From: Pseudonocardia sp. ICBG1293
Lineage (GTDB): Bacteria; Actinomycetota; Actinomycetes; Mycobacteriales; Pseudonocardiaceae
Length of the DNA stretch: 64,000 nt
Assembly: GCF_020131355.1 (NCBI RefSeq)
Contig: NZ_JAHLEL010000051.1
Span: 496,001-560,000, forward strand
Direction: 5' to 3'
In this document: positions 1-8,159 of the stretch, in pieces
Layout of the letters: each line of letters begins with the position of its first letter
Position numbering within the stretch: the first letter of the stretch is position 1
Position numbers and translations under genes: made by a program
Notes under the pieces: model-generated
Databases searched by the model: none
What the model saw: only the letters and a program-made list of their open reading frames with translations
What the model was told of the DNA's origin: nothing

Positions 1-520
1 GGCCGAGAGCATCGAGGCGGTCGAGGGTGGGGCCCAGTAGCGGGGAGTCGTGCCGGTTGGCTCCGGCCAGGACTCGGCCCAGCGGGATGCCGTATCCCTC
101 GACGAGCACCGAACGTTTCATACCCTGTTTGCGCCGGTCCACCGGCGACGGACCGGCGACCTCGCCGCCGCCGGGGGCCTTGGTGATGGCGCCATCGACG
201 GCGATGTCGTGCAGCAGCAGACCGACGATGCGGTCGTAGGCGTCCAGGACGATCCGACGCAGCTGGGCGAAGACCCCGAGCCTGATCCACTCGTCACGAC
301 GATCGCGGATGGTGGTCGCCGAGCAGGTGCTGTCAGCGATGCCCTCATACGAGCAGCCGAACCGCAGTACCTGCAGGAGCTTGTCGAACACGATCCGATC
401 CGCGATCCGGCGGCGATGGCAGCCCAGCGGATGGGTGGGATCGAACTCGTCTCGATGAGGCAGCAGCGCGGTGAACTGGTCCCACAACGGCTCGGTCAGC
501 CATGATGGCAGGGTGGGCAC
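1..520 (-). CDS. IS5-family transposase, 3' part outside window
   Basis: Reading the minus strand from a GTG at 520 gives an open frame that runs off the left edge (about 173 residues). It starts VPTLPSWLTEPLWDQF and contains LHDIAVDGAITKAPGGG and GPSPVDRRKQGMKRSVLVEG. This is the pattern of IS5-type transposases: an N-terminal DUF4096-like domain, then the first catalytic Asp in the VDGAI segment. A GGAGG ribosome binding site lies 5 nt upstream of the GTG. The rest of the DDE domain and the element's left terminal repeat are outside the window. I could not define the right terminal repeat in the bases after 520, so whether the element is intact is unknown. Confidence 0.8.
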   Translation of the reverse strand, partial: MPTLPSWLTEPLWDQFTALLPHRDEFDPTHPLGCHRRRIADRIVFDKLLQVLRFGCSYEGIADSTCSATTIRDRRDEWIRLGVFAQLRRIVLDAYDRIVGLLLHDIAVDGAITKAPGGGEVAGPSPVDRRKQGMKRSVLVEGYGIPLGRVLAGANRHDSPLLGPTLDRLDALG

Positions 521-670
521 GCGGCCTCCAGACGATCACGAAGCGTAGATAACTTCATGATCGGCAGGCCCGTACCCGCCCTCGCCCCCAGACACTCGAC
601 CGCGGCCAAGCTGTGACCAATCCGCGCGACCTCTTAGCGTTGCTCCGTCAACATACGACGGAGGGGCGAC

Positions 671-2059
671 ATGTCCGGATTTCTCACGCGGGAGCGTATC
701 GTCGCTCCACCCGGATGGAGCCGTTGGCTCGTCCCACCGGCCGCGCTGTCCATCCATCTGGCGATCGGCCAGGTGTACGCCTGGAGCGTCTTCAAGACCC
801 CGCTGGCGACCGCACTCGACCTGTCGGGTGTCGCGACGGCGCTGCCGTTCACACTGGGCATCATCATGCTGGGCCTGTCCTCGGCGCTGTTCGGCACGAA
901 GGTCGACAGCAACGGCCCGCGCTGGGCGATGGTCGTCGCGTCGAGCTGCTTCGTCGCCGGGTTCCTCATCTCCGGCCTCGGCCTCTACGCCGAGCAGTAC
1001 TGGCTGGTCGTGCTGGGCTACGGCTTCGTCGGCGGCATCGGGCTGGGCATCGGCTACATCTCGCCGGTCTCGACGCTGATCAAGTGGTTCCCGGACCGTC
1101 CGGGTCTGTCCACCGGTCTGGCGATCATGGGCTTCGGTGGCGGCGCGCTCATCGCGACCCCGCTGACGAACTCGCTGCTGTCGGCGTTCGGCGGCTCCGG
1201 CGAGGACGCCACCTCGGCGGGCATCGGATCCACGTTCCTGACGATGGGTCTGATCTACCTGGTCTTCATGTCGGTCGGCTGGATCCTCATCCGGGTGCCT
1301 GCCGAGGGCTGGACGCCGCCGGGCTGGGACCCGTCGACGGCCAAGAAGAGCGGGATGATCTCGACCGGCAACGTCTCGGCGAACAACGCGATCCGCACGC
1401 CGCAGTTCTGGCTGCTGTGGGTCGTGCTGTGCTTCAACGTCACCGCGGGCATCGGCATCCTGGAGCGGGCCTCGCCGATCTTCCAGGACTTCTTCGCCGA
1501 GAACGGTGCGACAGCCACCCTCGCCGCCGCGGCGGGCGGGTTCGTCGCGATCCTGTCGCTGGCGAACTCGGCCGGGCGCATCGCCTGGTCGTCGCTGTCG
1601 GACGTGCTGGGCCGCAAGAACATGTATCGCATCTACCTCGGCGTCGGTGCGCTGCTGTACCTGCTGATCACGCTGATCCCGAACCAGTCGCGGGCGCTGT
1701 TCATCGTCGCCGCGGTGCTGATCCTGTCCTTCTACGGCGCCGGGTTCGCCACCGTGCCCGCGTACCTGCGGGACCTGTTCGGCACCTACCAGGTCGGTGC
1801 GATCCACGGCCGTCTGCTGACGGCGTGGTCCACCGCGGGTGTCCTCGGCCCGCTGATCGTCAACGCGATCGCGGACGCGCGGATCGACGCCGGCGTCGAG
1901 GGACCCGCCCGGTACACGACGGCGTTCATCATCATGATCGTGCTGCTGGTCATCGCGTTCGTGTGCAACGAGCTGATCAAGCCGGTCGACGGGAAGTTCC
2001 ACGAGCCCACCGCGGCGGCGGCCGCCCAGGGCTCCACACAGCAGAAGGAGACCGCGTGA
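671..2059 (+). CDS. OFA-family MFS transporter (oxalate/formate antiporter type)
   Basis: A 462-residue, twelve-helix major facilitator protein of the plasma membrane. The N-terminus (SIHLAIGQVYAWSVFKTPL) is the hallmark of the oxalate/formate antiporter (OFA) family. The helices are evenly spaced, with a cytoplasmic loop near residues 205-235. Family members exchange small carboxylates, but sequence alone does not fix the substrate. The start is the ATG at 671 behind GGAGGGG. That Shine-Dalgarno partly sits in a small hairpin (TCCGTC 644-649 with GACGGA 657-662), which might tune initiation. The gene overlaps a 48-residue companion by 4 nt, so the two are translated together. Confidence 0.88.
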   Translation: MSGFLTRERIVAPPGWSRWLVPPAALSIHLAIGQVYAWSVFKTPLATALDLSGVATALPFTLGIIMLGLSSALFGTKVDSNGPRWAMVVASSCFVAGFLISGLGLYAEQYWLVVLGYGFVGGIGLGIGYISPVSTLIKWFPDRPGLSTGLAIMGFGGGALIATPLTNSLLSAFGGSGEDATSAGIGSTFLTMGLIYLVFMSVGWILIRVPAEGWTPPGWDPSTAKKSGMISTGNVSANNAIRTPQFWLLWVVLCFNVTAGIGILERASPIFQDFFAENGATATLAAAAGGFVAILSLANSAGRIAWSSLSDVLGRKNMYRIYLGVGALLYLLITLIPNQSRALFIVAAVLILSFYGAGFATVPAYLRDLFGTYQVGAIHGRLLTAWSTAGVLGPLIVNAIADARIDAGVEGPARYTTAFIIMIVLLVIAFVCNELIKPVDGKFHEPTAAAAAQGSTQQKETA

Positions 2060-2202
2060 GCAGCGTTGCCGAGACCGGTGGGTCCTCGACCTGGGGGCCG
2101 GTGCAGTGGATCGGTGCCGTCCTGGCGTGGCTCTGGGTCGGTGTCCCGTTCGCCTACGGCCTGTACGAGCTGGTGCTGAAGATCCCGGCACTGTTCGGCT
2201 GA
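2056..2202 (+). CDS. small membrane companion of the OFA transporter (48 aa)
   Basis: A tiny one-helix protein starting with the GTG that overlaps the transporter's TGA (GTGA at 2056-2059). The hydrophobic segment lies roughly between residues 14 and 42 (VQWIGAVLAWLWVGVPFAYG). Short proteins of this shape follow OFA transporter genes in many actinobacteria and are annotated as MFS transporter small subunits; I recognise the arrangement, but no function is established by sequence. Translational coupling implies stoichiometric synthesis with the transporter. It is short enough to be missed by gene finders. Confidence 0.75.
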   Translation: MSSVAETGGSSTWGPVQWIGAVLAWLWVGVPFAYGLYELVLKIPALFG

Positions 2203-2207
2203 GTCTT

Positions 2208-2269
2208 CGCCCGCCGTTCACCCGGACGGTCCGGTTCGTCCTCACCCGTCCGGGTTAGAACGGCGGGCG
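2208..2269. terminator. long inverted repeat at the end of the OFA operon, touching the phoD start
   Basis: The arms 2208-2229 and 2246-2269 pair over about 22 bp, broken only by a two-base TA insertion in the right arm; the loop is about 16 nt. It lies 5 nt after the small-subunit stop and its right arm ends on the first base of the phoD GTG. It can act as terminator of the upstream operon. No T-run follows, as is usual in high-GC actinobacteria. The right arm also contains TAGAAC 7 nt before the GTG, a possible -10 for a leaderless phoD transcript. Confidence 0.6.
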
Positions 2270-3813
2270 TGGCTGTATCCCGACGCTCCCTGTTCCGCAC
2301 TGCGGCCGCCGGCGGTCTCGCCGGCGCCGCGGCACTGGCCCTGCCCGGCACCGCACTCGCCGCGCCCGCACTCGTCCGCTCGGGGCGGCCCGTCCTGACC
2401 CACGGGGTGCAGGCCGGGGACGTCCGGCCCGGGTCGGGTCTGGTGTGGACACGCGCCGACCGGCCGTCGCGGATGGTCGTGGAGGTCGCGGACTCGCCGG
2501 ACTTCCGGCGCCCGCTCCGCATCCCCGGTCCGGTCCTCACCCCGGCCACCGACCTCACCGGGAGGCTGCGGGTCCCGGCGGCGCGGGGGCGGGTGCACTA
2601 CCGCGTCGTCGCGGAGCCGCTCGACGGCGGCCCGGCGAGCGCCCCGCTGACCGGCTCCTTCCGGGCAGTCCCGGGGCGCGGGGAGCCCGTGCGCATCCAG
2701 TGGTCCGGCGACGTCGTCGGCCAGGGCTGGGGCATCGACCGTGCCACCGGCGGGATGCGCATCTTCTCCGCGATGGCCGACCGCGACCCCGACCTGTTCC
2801 TGCACTCCGGCGACACCGTCTACGCCGACGGCCCGCTCACCGAGAGCGTCACGCTCCCCGACGGCCGGGTGTGGCGCAACGAGATGACCCCGGAGAAGGC
2901 GAAGGTCGCCGAGACCCTGACCGAGTTCCGCGGCCAGTTCGCCTACAACCTGCGCGACGACAACCTGCGGCGGTTCGCGGCCTCGGTCGGACAGGTCGTG
3001 CAGTGGGACGACCACGAGGTCACGAACAACTGGTACCCGGGGGAGGTCCTCACCGGCGAGGTGGGCGAGCGCTACACCGAGAAGCGGGTGGACGTGCTCG
3101 CGGCCCGCGGTTTCCGCGCGTTCCACGAGTGGCAGCCGGTCGACCCGGGCACCGCCGTCGACGGTCGGGTGTACCGCCGGGTGCCGTTCGGCCCGCACGT
3201 CGAGGTGTTCGTGCTGGACATGCGCAGCTACCGGAGTGCGAACTCCGCCAACACCGGCCGCGGGGAGCGGATCCTGGGCGAGCGCCAGGCCCGCTGGCTC
3301 GTCGACGCGCTGGCGTCGTCCCGGGCGACCTGGAAGATCGTCGCCTCGGACATGCCGATCGGGGTGCTGGTACCCGACGGTGACACCGCCTGGGAGGCCG
3401 TCGCCAACGGGGTGCCCGGTCCGCCGAGCGGGCGGGAGTCCGAGATCGCCGGGGTGCTCGCCGGGATCCGCAGACGACGGGTCCGCAACGTCGTCTGGGT
3501 GACCGCCGACGTGCACTACACCGCCGCGCACCACTACGCCCCCGAGCGCGCCGCGTTCACCGACTTCGACCCGTTCTGGGAGTTCGTGTCCGGCCCGCTG
3601 CACGCCGGGTCCTTCGGTCCGAACCCGCTCGACCCCACCTTCGGACCGCGCGCGGAGTTCGTCCGCGGCCCGTCGAGGCAGGGCGCGAGCCCGCTGGAGG
3701 GTTTCCAGCACTTCGGCGAGCTCGACGTCGCCCCCGACGGGACGACGTTGGAGGTCCACCTGCGCGACCAGGCCGGGACGTCCCTCTGGACGACCACGCT
3801 CCGCCGGACCTGA
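2269..3813 (+). CDS. phoD: PhoD-family alkaline phosphatase, Tat-exported
   Basis: A 514-residue secreted phosphatase/phosphodiesterase of the PhoD family, expected to release phosphate from organic phosphate esters outside the cell. Residues 4-10 (SRRSLFR) plus the alanine-rich stretch to about 33 form a twin-arginine signal. A PhoD N-terminal fibronectin-like domain (about 40-140) follows (THGVQAGDVRPGSGLVWTRA), then the metallophosphatase domain with SGDTVYADGPL, VVQWDDHEVTNNW and TADVHYTAAH supplying Fe/Ca ligands. The GTG at 2269 is the only start that keeps the Tat motif; there is no Shine-Dalgarno, because an inverted repeat occupies that place. It converges on a minus-strand MFS gene. 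Confidence 0.9.
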   Translation: MAVSRRSLFRTAAAGGLAGAAALALPGTALAAPALVRSGRPVLTHGVQAGDVRPGSGLVWTRADRPSRMVVEVADSPDFRRPLRIPGPVLTPATDLTGRLRVPAARGRVHYRVVAEPLDGGPASAPLTGSFRAVPGRGEPVRIQWSGDVVGQGWGIDRATGGMRIFSAMADRDPDLFLHSGDTVYADGPLTESVTLPDGRVWRNEMTPEKAKVAETLTEFRGQFAYNLRDDNLRRFAASVGQVVQWDDHEVTNNWYPGEVLTGEVGERYTEKRVDVLAARGFRAFHEWQPVDPGTAVDGRVYRRVPFGPHVEVFVLDMRSYRSANSANTGRGERILGERQARWLVDALASSRATWKIVASDMPIGVLVPDGDTAWEAVANGVPGPPSGRESEIAGVLAGIRRRRVRNVVWVTADVHYTAAHHYAPERAAFTDFDPFWEFVSGPLHAGSFGPNPLDPTFGPRAEFVRGPSRQGASPLEGFQHFGELDVAPDGTTLEVHLRDQAGTSLWTTTLRRT

Positions 3814-3861
3814 CGCTCCCCGCCGCGGGCGACGGCCGCGTCCACACTCCCGGTGGGGCGC

Positions 3862-3885
3862 CCACACCCGGTGCAACGGGTGTGG
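3862..3885. terminator. bidirectional terminator between convergent genes
   Basis: A perfect 9-bp stem, CCACACCCG / CGGGTGTGG, with a 6-nt loop (GTGCAA) lies between the phoD stop at 3813 and the MFS stop at 3935 on the other strand. The symmetric position between two convergent genes fits a shared terminator. Confidence 0.65.
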
Positions 3886-3934
3886 ACGCCGGCCAGGGGG
3901 TGTGGCCGTGGGACTGCGACGGGCGGCGGTGGGG

Positions 3935-5492
3935 TCACGCCGGAGGGGCGGCGTCCGGGTCCGTGGGGCGCCGCTCCGCGACGGTGGGTGCGGGGACGGT
4001 GGTCGTCGCGGCCAGGACGGCCGGGGCCGTCGGGACCGCGACCGGGGTGGCCGGTGCCCCGGCCGCGCGGGCACCGCTGTCCGAGGTGGTGTCGGACGTG
4101 GTGTCCGGATCCGTGGCGGGCGCGGCGGTGTAGGCGGCGGACAGACGACGGTACGGGCGGCTCGCGAGGGCGCCGAGGGTCAGCACCACACCCAGGGCGC
4201 CGCAGACCACGAAGACCAGGGCGATCGCGCGGGCGGTGCCGGTGCCGAACCAGGACCCGATCGCCGCCGCACCGGCACCGCCGTCGCTCATGAACGGCAA
4301 CCACCACCAGCTCGGTGAACGGCGCCAGCAGGAACGCGGTCAGCGGCGACGCTGCCTGCTCCACGCTCTGCGCGAACCCGAAGACCCTGCCCTGTCGCTC
4401 GTAGGGCACGACCCGCTGCAGCACGGTCTGCTCCGCGGCCTCGGCGAACGGCATCAGCAGCATGAACACCGCCATGCCCAGGGTGAGCAGCAGGATCGAG
4501 GCCTGCAGCGGGAACAGCATCGTCGAGGCCCAGAGGACGGCGTTGACCAGCAACAGGGTCCGGACGGGGCGGCTCCCCAGCCCGATCCGGGCCACCAGCA
4601 GCCCTCCGACGATCACCCCGGCGGACAGCACGCCCCACAGCAGGCCCCACGCCGCGACCGACATCATCGACAGGCCGTAGGGGTCCATCAACGCCATGAA
4701 CGCCCCGCCGAGCAGGTTGTTCACGCAGGAGAACACGATCAGCGCCGGCAGCCCGGGCACCGACGCGACGAGCCGGACGGTGCCGCGCAGGTCGAGACCG
4801 CCCCGGTCGCCCGTCGCGGGACCGGTGGGTGTGTCGGCCGGGCCGGTCGGGGCGGGGAGCTCCGGGACACGGGCGGGGAGCTCCGGGATGCGGACCCGGG
4901 ACAGGTGCACCAGCGACACGACCAGCACGGCGAGGGCGGCGACGAGCACCGTGCGCATCCCGTCGACGGCGACGAGCAGCCCGGACGCCACCGACGTCAC
5001 CAGGAAGCTCACCCCGGTCGCGGTGCCGACCAGCCCGTTCGCCCGGTCCCGCACGGCGGCCGGGACGAGCAGGGTGACCAGCGTCGGCAGCGCGATCGTG
5101 CGCAGGTTCCCGGCGATGACCCCGAGCATCAGGGCGACCACCAGCGTCCACAGCAGCGGGCTCGTCGGGTCGCGGAACCCCTCGGCCGGCGCGAGCAGCA
5201 GCAGGACCAGGCACAGGGCGTAGACCAGCGCGGACACCGCGGCCGAGACCTGCATGACCGCCCGCTTGCCGAACCGGTCGACGACCCCGCCGAACGGGAT
5301 CCCGGTCAGCGCCGTCGCCACCAGGAAGATCCCGGCGATGATCCCGGTCGCCGCGACCGACCCCGTCTCCAGGAACACCCAGAAGGTCACGGCGAACCAC
5401 ACCGTGAAGTTGACGACCGACACCACCAGGGTGCTCACCAGCAGGTGCGCGAAGACCCGTTGCGTGCCGTGCCGCAGATCCAGCCGAGCCAT
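3935..5492 (-). pseudogene. MFS transporter interrupted by a one-base frameshift
   Basis: From the ATG at 5492 the frame encodes a clear MFS permease (MARLDLRHGTQRVFAHLL..., motif GVVDRFGKRAVMQ, about ten helices) for some 395 codons, up to TAFLLAPFTELVVV. It then leaves the family pattern and runs on as basic low-complexity sequence to 3534. The expected C-terminus (LPFMSDGGAGAAAIGSWFGTG, another helix, RPYRRLSAAY) is in the next frame, ending at 3935. The shift falls at 4298-4310, in a GTG-GTG-G(G)TT repeat, and dropping one base restores one reading frame of about 518 residues. Either a sequencing error or a recent inactivation. The substrate is unknown; the family includes drug exporters. 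Confidence 0.8.
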
Positions 5493-5589
5493 GGTCCACC
5501 GTCCTCTCCCGGGGACGGACCGGCGCCGGCGGCCGAACTCATCGCCCGCCGCGGACGGTGGACGGTGAACCGGGCTTCAGGTCAACCGG

Positions 5590-6012
5590 TCAGGCCGTCA
5601 TGTCGAGGTGCGCGACCACCTTCGTCGGGCGGATCCGGACGACGAGCTCGCCGGGGACACCGTTGCGCCGCCCGAACTCCTCGGCCCGGTCGGCACCCAT
5701 GTACCGGCCGCCGAGCGCGGTCGCGGTGCGCAGCAGCTCGTCGGGGTCGGTGCTGGTCTCGGCGACGCCCTGCACCTGCACGAAGGCGTACGGCGGCTCG
5801 GGCAGGTCGGCGGTGAGGACGACGCGCGGGTCGCGCAGGATCGCCCGTCCCTTCGCGGTGTCCGCCCCGGTGTCGAAGACGATCGTGTCGTCCTCGACGA
5901 GGAACCAGATCGGCGCGACGAGCGGGCGCCCGTCCTTCGCCGTCCAGCCGAGCATTCCGGTGCGGGTGCCGTGGTTGAGGAACTCGACGACCTCGGGTGT
6001 GAGAACGGGCAT
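5590..6012 (-). CDS. PPOX-class F420/FMN-dependent flavoprotein
   Basis: A 140-residue split-barrel protein of the pyridoxamine 5'-phosphate oxidase superfamily. Features seen: VEFLNHGTRTGMLGWTAKDGRPLVAPIWFLVEDDTIVF (strands of the barrel), ILRDPRVVLTADLPEPPYAFVQVQG, and a C-terminal VRIRPTKVVAHLD. Actinobacterial members of this size often bind F420 or biliverdin and reduce small molecules; the substrate is not evident. The start is the ATG at 6012. A TAGGCT box (6020-6025 on the minus strand) ends 7 nt before it, so the transcript is probably leaderless. Longer upstream extension of the frame has no family similarity. Confidence 0.8.
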   Translation of the reverse strand: MPVLTPEVVEFLNHGTRTGMLGWTAKDGRPLVAPIWFLVEDDTIVFDTGADTAKGRAILRDPRVVLTADLPEPPYAFVQVQGVAETSTDPDELLRTATALGGRYMGADRAEEFGRRNGVPGELVVRIRPTKVVAHLDMTA

Positions 6013-6019
6013 GCCGACG

Positions 6020-6025
6020 AGCCTA
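6020..6025 (-). promoter_or_regulatory. -10 box of a leaderless promoter (PPOX gene)
   Basis: TAGGCT on the minus strand, 7 nt before the ATG at 6012, with no Shine-Dalgarno. It matches the TANNNT actinobacterial -10 at the distance that puts the transcript start at the start codon. Confidence 0.5.
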
Positions 6026-6193
6026 GGCCGGGGACCGGACGACCACCCGGAGCGCACCGTGTCGGCCCCGGCCCGGGCCGGCGGTGACCACGCCCGGGAC
6101 ACCGGCGGCCGGCGCCGCCGTGGGCTGCCCGACCGCCCCGATGCCCGACCGCCCCGCGGTGCCGCGCCGCCCGCCGCGGGGGAGGGTGGCGGC

Positions 6194-6715
6194 ATGGACG
6201 AGCTCACTCCCGGGACCCTCCTCGGCCGCCAGGTCGACGGCGTCACGTGCGGACCGTCGGTGCTGGTGGTGACCGCGGTGCTGGCCGGCTCGGGGTGGCC
6301 CGGTGCGGTGGCGGGCCGGTTCGCCGCCGCCCAGCGCACCGCGCACCGGCAGGCCAACCGGCTCTGGCCCCGCGCCCTGGGGACGACGCCGTGGGGGACG
6401 CGGGCATGGCTGCGCCGGCACGCGCCCGCCGCGGGGCCGTTCCGGGTGCGCCCGGCGACCCGCGACGCGCTCGCCGCGGTGCCCGCCGCCCCGGGCCCGG
6501 TCCCGCTGCTGGTGGGGTCCCGGTGGCTGCCACGGCACTGGGTGCTGGTCCTGGGCGCCGACGAGGACGGCCGGTGGCGCGTCTACGAGCCCGGCTCCGG
6601 TCGGGTCCGGGTCCTCGACCTGGTCCTGCTGCGGCGGGGCGATCCGGCGGCCGTCGCAGGGGTGCTGGGATGGCCGCGGCCGTGGGCCCTGCTGCTGCCC
6701 GCGGGCCGGGCGTAA
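6194..6715 (+). CDS. hypothetical protein, possible C39-like cysteine peptidase fold
   Basis: A 173-residue, very Arg/Trp-rich protein with no signal peptide. I do not recognise it with certainty. The layout resembles a papain-like C39 peptidase domain: Cys19 in DGVTCGPSVLVV at the head of a helix, His115 in LPRHWVLVLGADEDG at the start of a strand, and an acidic/Asn-type position in YEPGSGRVRV near residue 130. The middle (about 60-95) is basic. The start is the ATG at 6194 behind GGAGGGTGGCGGC. It stands alone between divergent and co-directional neighbours, so its context says nothing about its role. It could equally be a structural relative without activity. Confidence 0.55.
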   Translation: MDELTPGTLLGRQVDGVTCGPSVLVVTAVLAGSGWPGAVAGRFAAAQRTAHRQANRLWPRALGTTPWGTRAWLRRHAPAAGPFRVRPATRDALAAVPAAPGPVPLLVGSRWLPRHWVLVLGADEDGRWRVYEPGSGRVRVLDLVLLRRGDPAAVAGVLGWPRPWALLLPAGRA

Positions 6716-6760
6716 ACGAGCGGTGATCCGGACGTAACGGACGCGGGCGAGGGTGGGGGC

Positions 6761-8104
6761 ATGGCTCCCCCCGATCCCCGTCCGCTGCTCGCCGCGCTCG
6801 GCCGGCGCGACTTCCTCCGCGCGGCCGCCGCCGTCACCGCCGCCGGAGGTCTGGCCGGCTGCGGCGCGTCGGCCGCTCCCGTGACCGCCGCGACGACGCT
6901 GCCGGACGGGCCGCTGCAGCCCGGCACGGGCGACATCCCCGGCGACCACTACCTGGGATCCGACCCGGCCGACGTGCGCTGGGGCTACGTCCCGGCGATC
7001 GGGGCCGCCCCGGTGCTCACCATGCGGTCCGGGCAGACGGTCACCATCGACACGGTCTCCCACGAGGGCATCCTGGAGGACCAGGGCCGGGACCCGGTCG
7101 CGTGGTTCGGGCGCCACGGGGTCGCGGCCGACGGCGTGCTCTCCGACGCCGTCGCGGTCGCCAGGGACTACCGCCGCACCCCGCGCGACTTCGACGCCGA
7201 CGGTCCGCACGTCATCACCGGCCCGGTGTTCGTCGAGGGCGCGCGCCCCGGCGACGTGCTGAAGGTGGAGACCCTGTCCGCGGTGCCCCGGGTGCCCTAC
7301 GGCGTCGTCTCCAGCAGGCACGGGAAGGGGGCGCTCGGGCGCACCGCGTCCGGCGCGCCGCCCGCGGGGATCACCCTCGACGAGGTGATGCCGCCCCCGG
7401 CCGCCGACGGGCGCGCCACCGGCGACCCCGAGCGCTACGGCAACGTCTCGGTCTTCACCGCCGTCCGCGACGGCGCGGACGGCCCGGAGGCCTACCTGGC
7501 GTTCGGCGAGGGCCAGGAGGTGTCGTTCGGGCTGCGCCCGTTCATGGGCACCATGGGGGTGGCCCACGCCGCGGCCGACGCGGAGAACGCCCCGGAGCTG
7601 AACTCGATCCCGCCGACCCTGGGCGGTGGCAACATCGACATCCGGCTGCTCGGCCCGGACTCGGCGTTCTACCTGCCGGTCCGCGCGGAGGGGGCACTGT
7701 TCCACGTCGGGGACCCGCACCTGGCGATGGGCGACGGGGAGGTCGCGCTGACCGCACTGGAGGGCTCGCTGCGCGCCACGTTCCGGCTCACCGTGTGCCG
7801 GCCGGGGGAGGGGACGGCTCCCTCGGTGGCCTTCGGCTACCCGTTCGGCGAGACCCCGGACGCCTGGGTGCCGATCGGGCTCTCCGACCCGGACGGGAGC
7901 ATCGGCGGCCAGGGGACCGACCTCGACGTCGCGATGCGCCGCGCCGTGGTCAACGCGCTCGACTTCCTGCAGGACGACCGGGGGATGGACCGGGCGACCG
8001 CCTACGCCTACCTCTCCGCGGCCGCCGACTTCGCGGTCTCGCAGGTGGTGGACCGGACCGTCGGCGTGCACGGGGTCATCCCGAAGGCGCACTTCCGGTC
8101 CTGA
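6761..8104 (+). CDS. acetamidase/formamidase-family protein, Tat lipoprotein
   Basis: A 447-residue protein with a Tat motif (GRRDFLRAAAA, residues about 14-24) and lipobox GLAGC (Cys near 34), so it is probably exported folded and anchored to the outer face of the membrane. The body matches the acetamidase/formamidase (FmdA/AmdA) family, which hydrolyses short amides to acid and ammonia: HVITGPVFVEGARPGDVLKV, PFMGTMGVA, PPTLGGGNIDIR and FHVGDPHLAMGDGEV are family signatures. Most characterised members are cytoplasmic, so the lipoprotein form is notable. Start ATG behind GAGGGTGGGGGC. The actual amide substrate is not deducible. Confidence 0.82.
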   Translation: MAPPDPRPLLAALGRRDFLRAAAAVTAAGGLAGCGASAAPVTAATTLPDGPLQPGTGDIPGDHYLGSDPADVRWGYVPAIGAAPVLTMRSGQTVTIDTVSHEGILEDQGRDPVAWFGRHGVAADGVLSDAVAVARDYRRTPRDFDADGPHVITGPVFVEGARPGDVLKVETLSAVPRVPYGVVSSRHGKGALGRTASGAPPAGITLDEVMPPPAADGRATGDPERYGNVSVFTAVRDGADGPEAYLAFGEGQEVSFGLRPFMGTMGVAHAAADAENAPELNSIPPTLGGGNIDIRLLGPDSAFYLPVRAEGALFHVGDPHLAMGDGEVALTALEGSLRATFRLTVCRPGEGTAPSVAFGYPFGETPDAWVPIGLSDPDGSIGGQGTDLDVAMRRAVVNALDFLQDDRGMDRATAYAYLSAAADFAVSQVVDRTVGVHGVIPKAHFRS

Positions 8105-8147
8105 GCGCGACGGTCCGGGGGCCGGGAATCGTGTCGGTGTCGACTCG

Positions 8148-8153
8148 TAGACT
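8148..8153 (+). promoter_or_regulatory. -10 box of a leaderless valS promoter
   Basis: TAGACT ends 6 nt before the valS GTG at 8160 and no ribosome binding site lies between them, which fits a transcript starting on the start codon. Confidence 0.55.
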
Positions 8154-8159
8154 TGACAT

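Noticed and set aside
521..670. GATCA...TGATC pair near 534-570 as the IS terminal repeat
   Set aside because: Only 5 bp, and the partner end of the element is outside the window.
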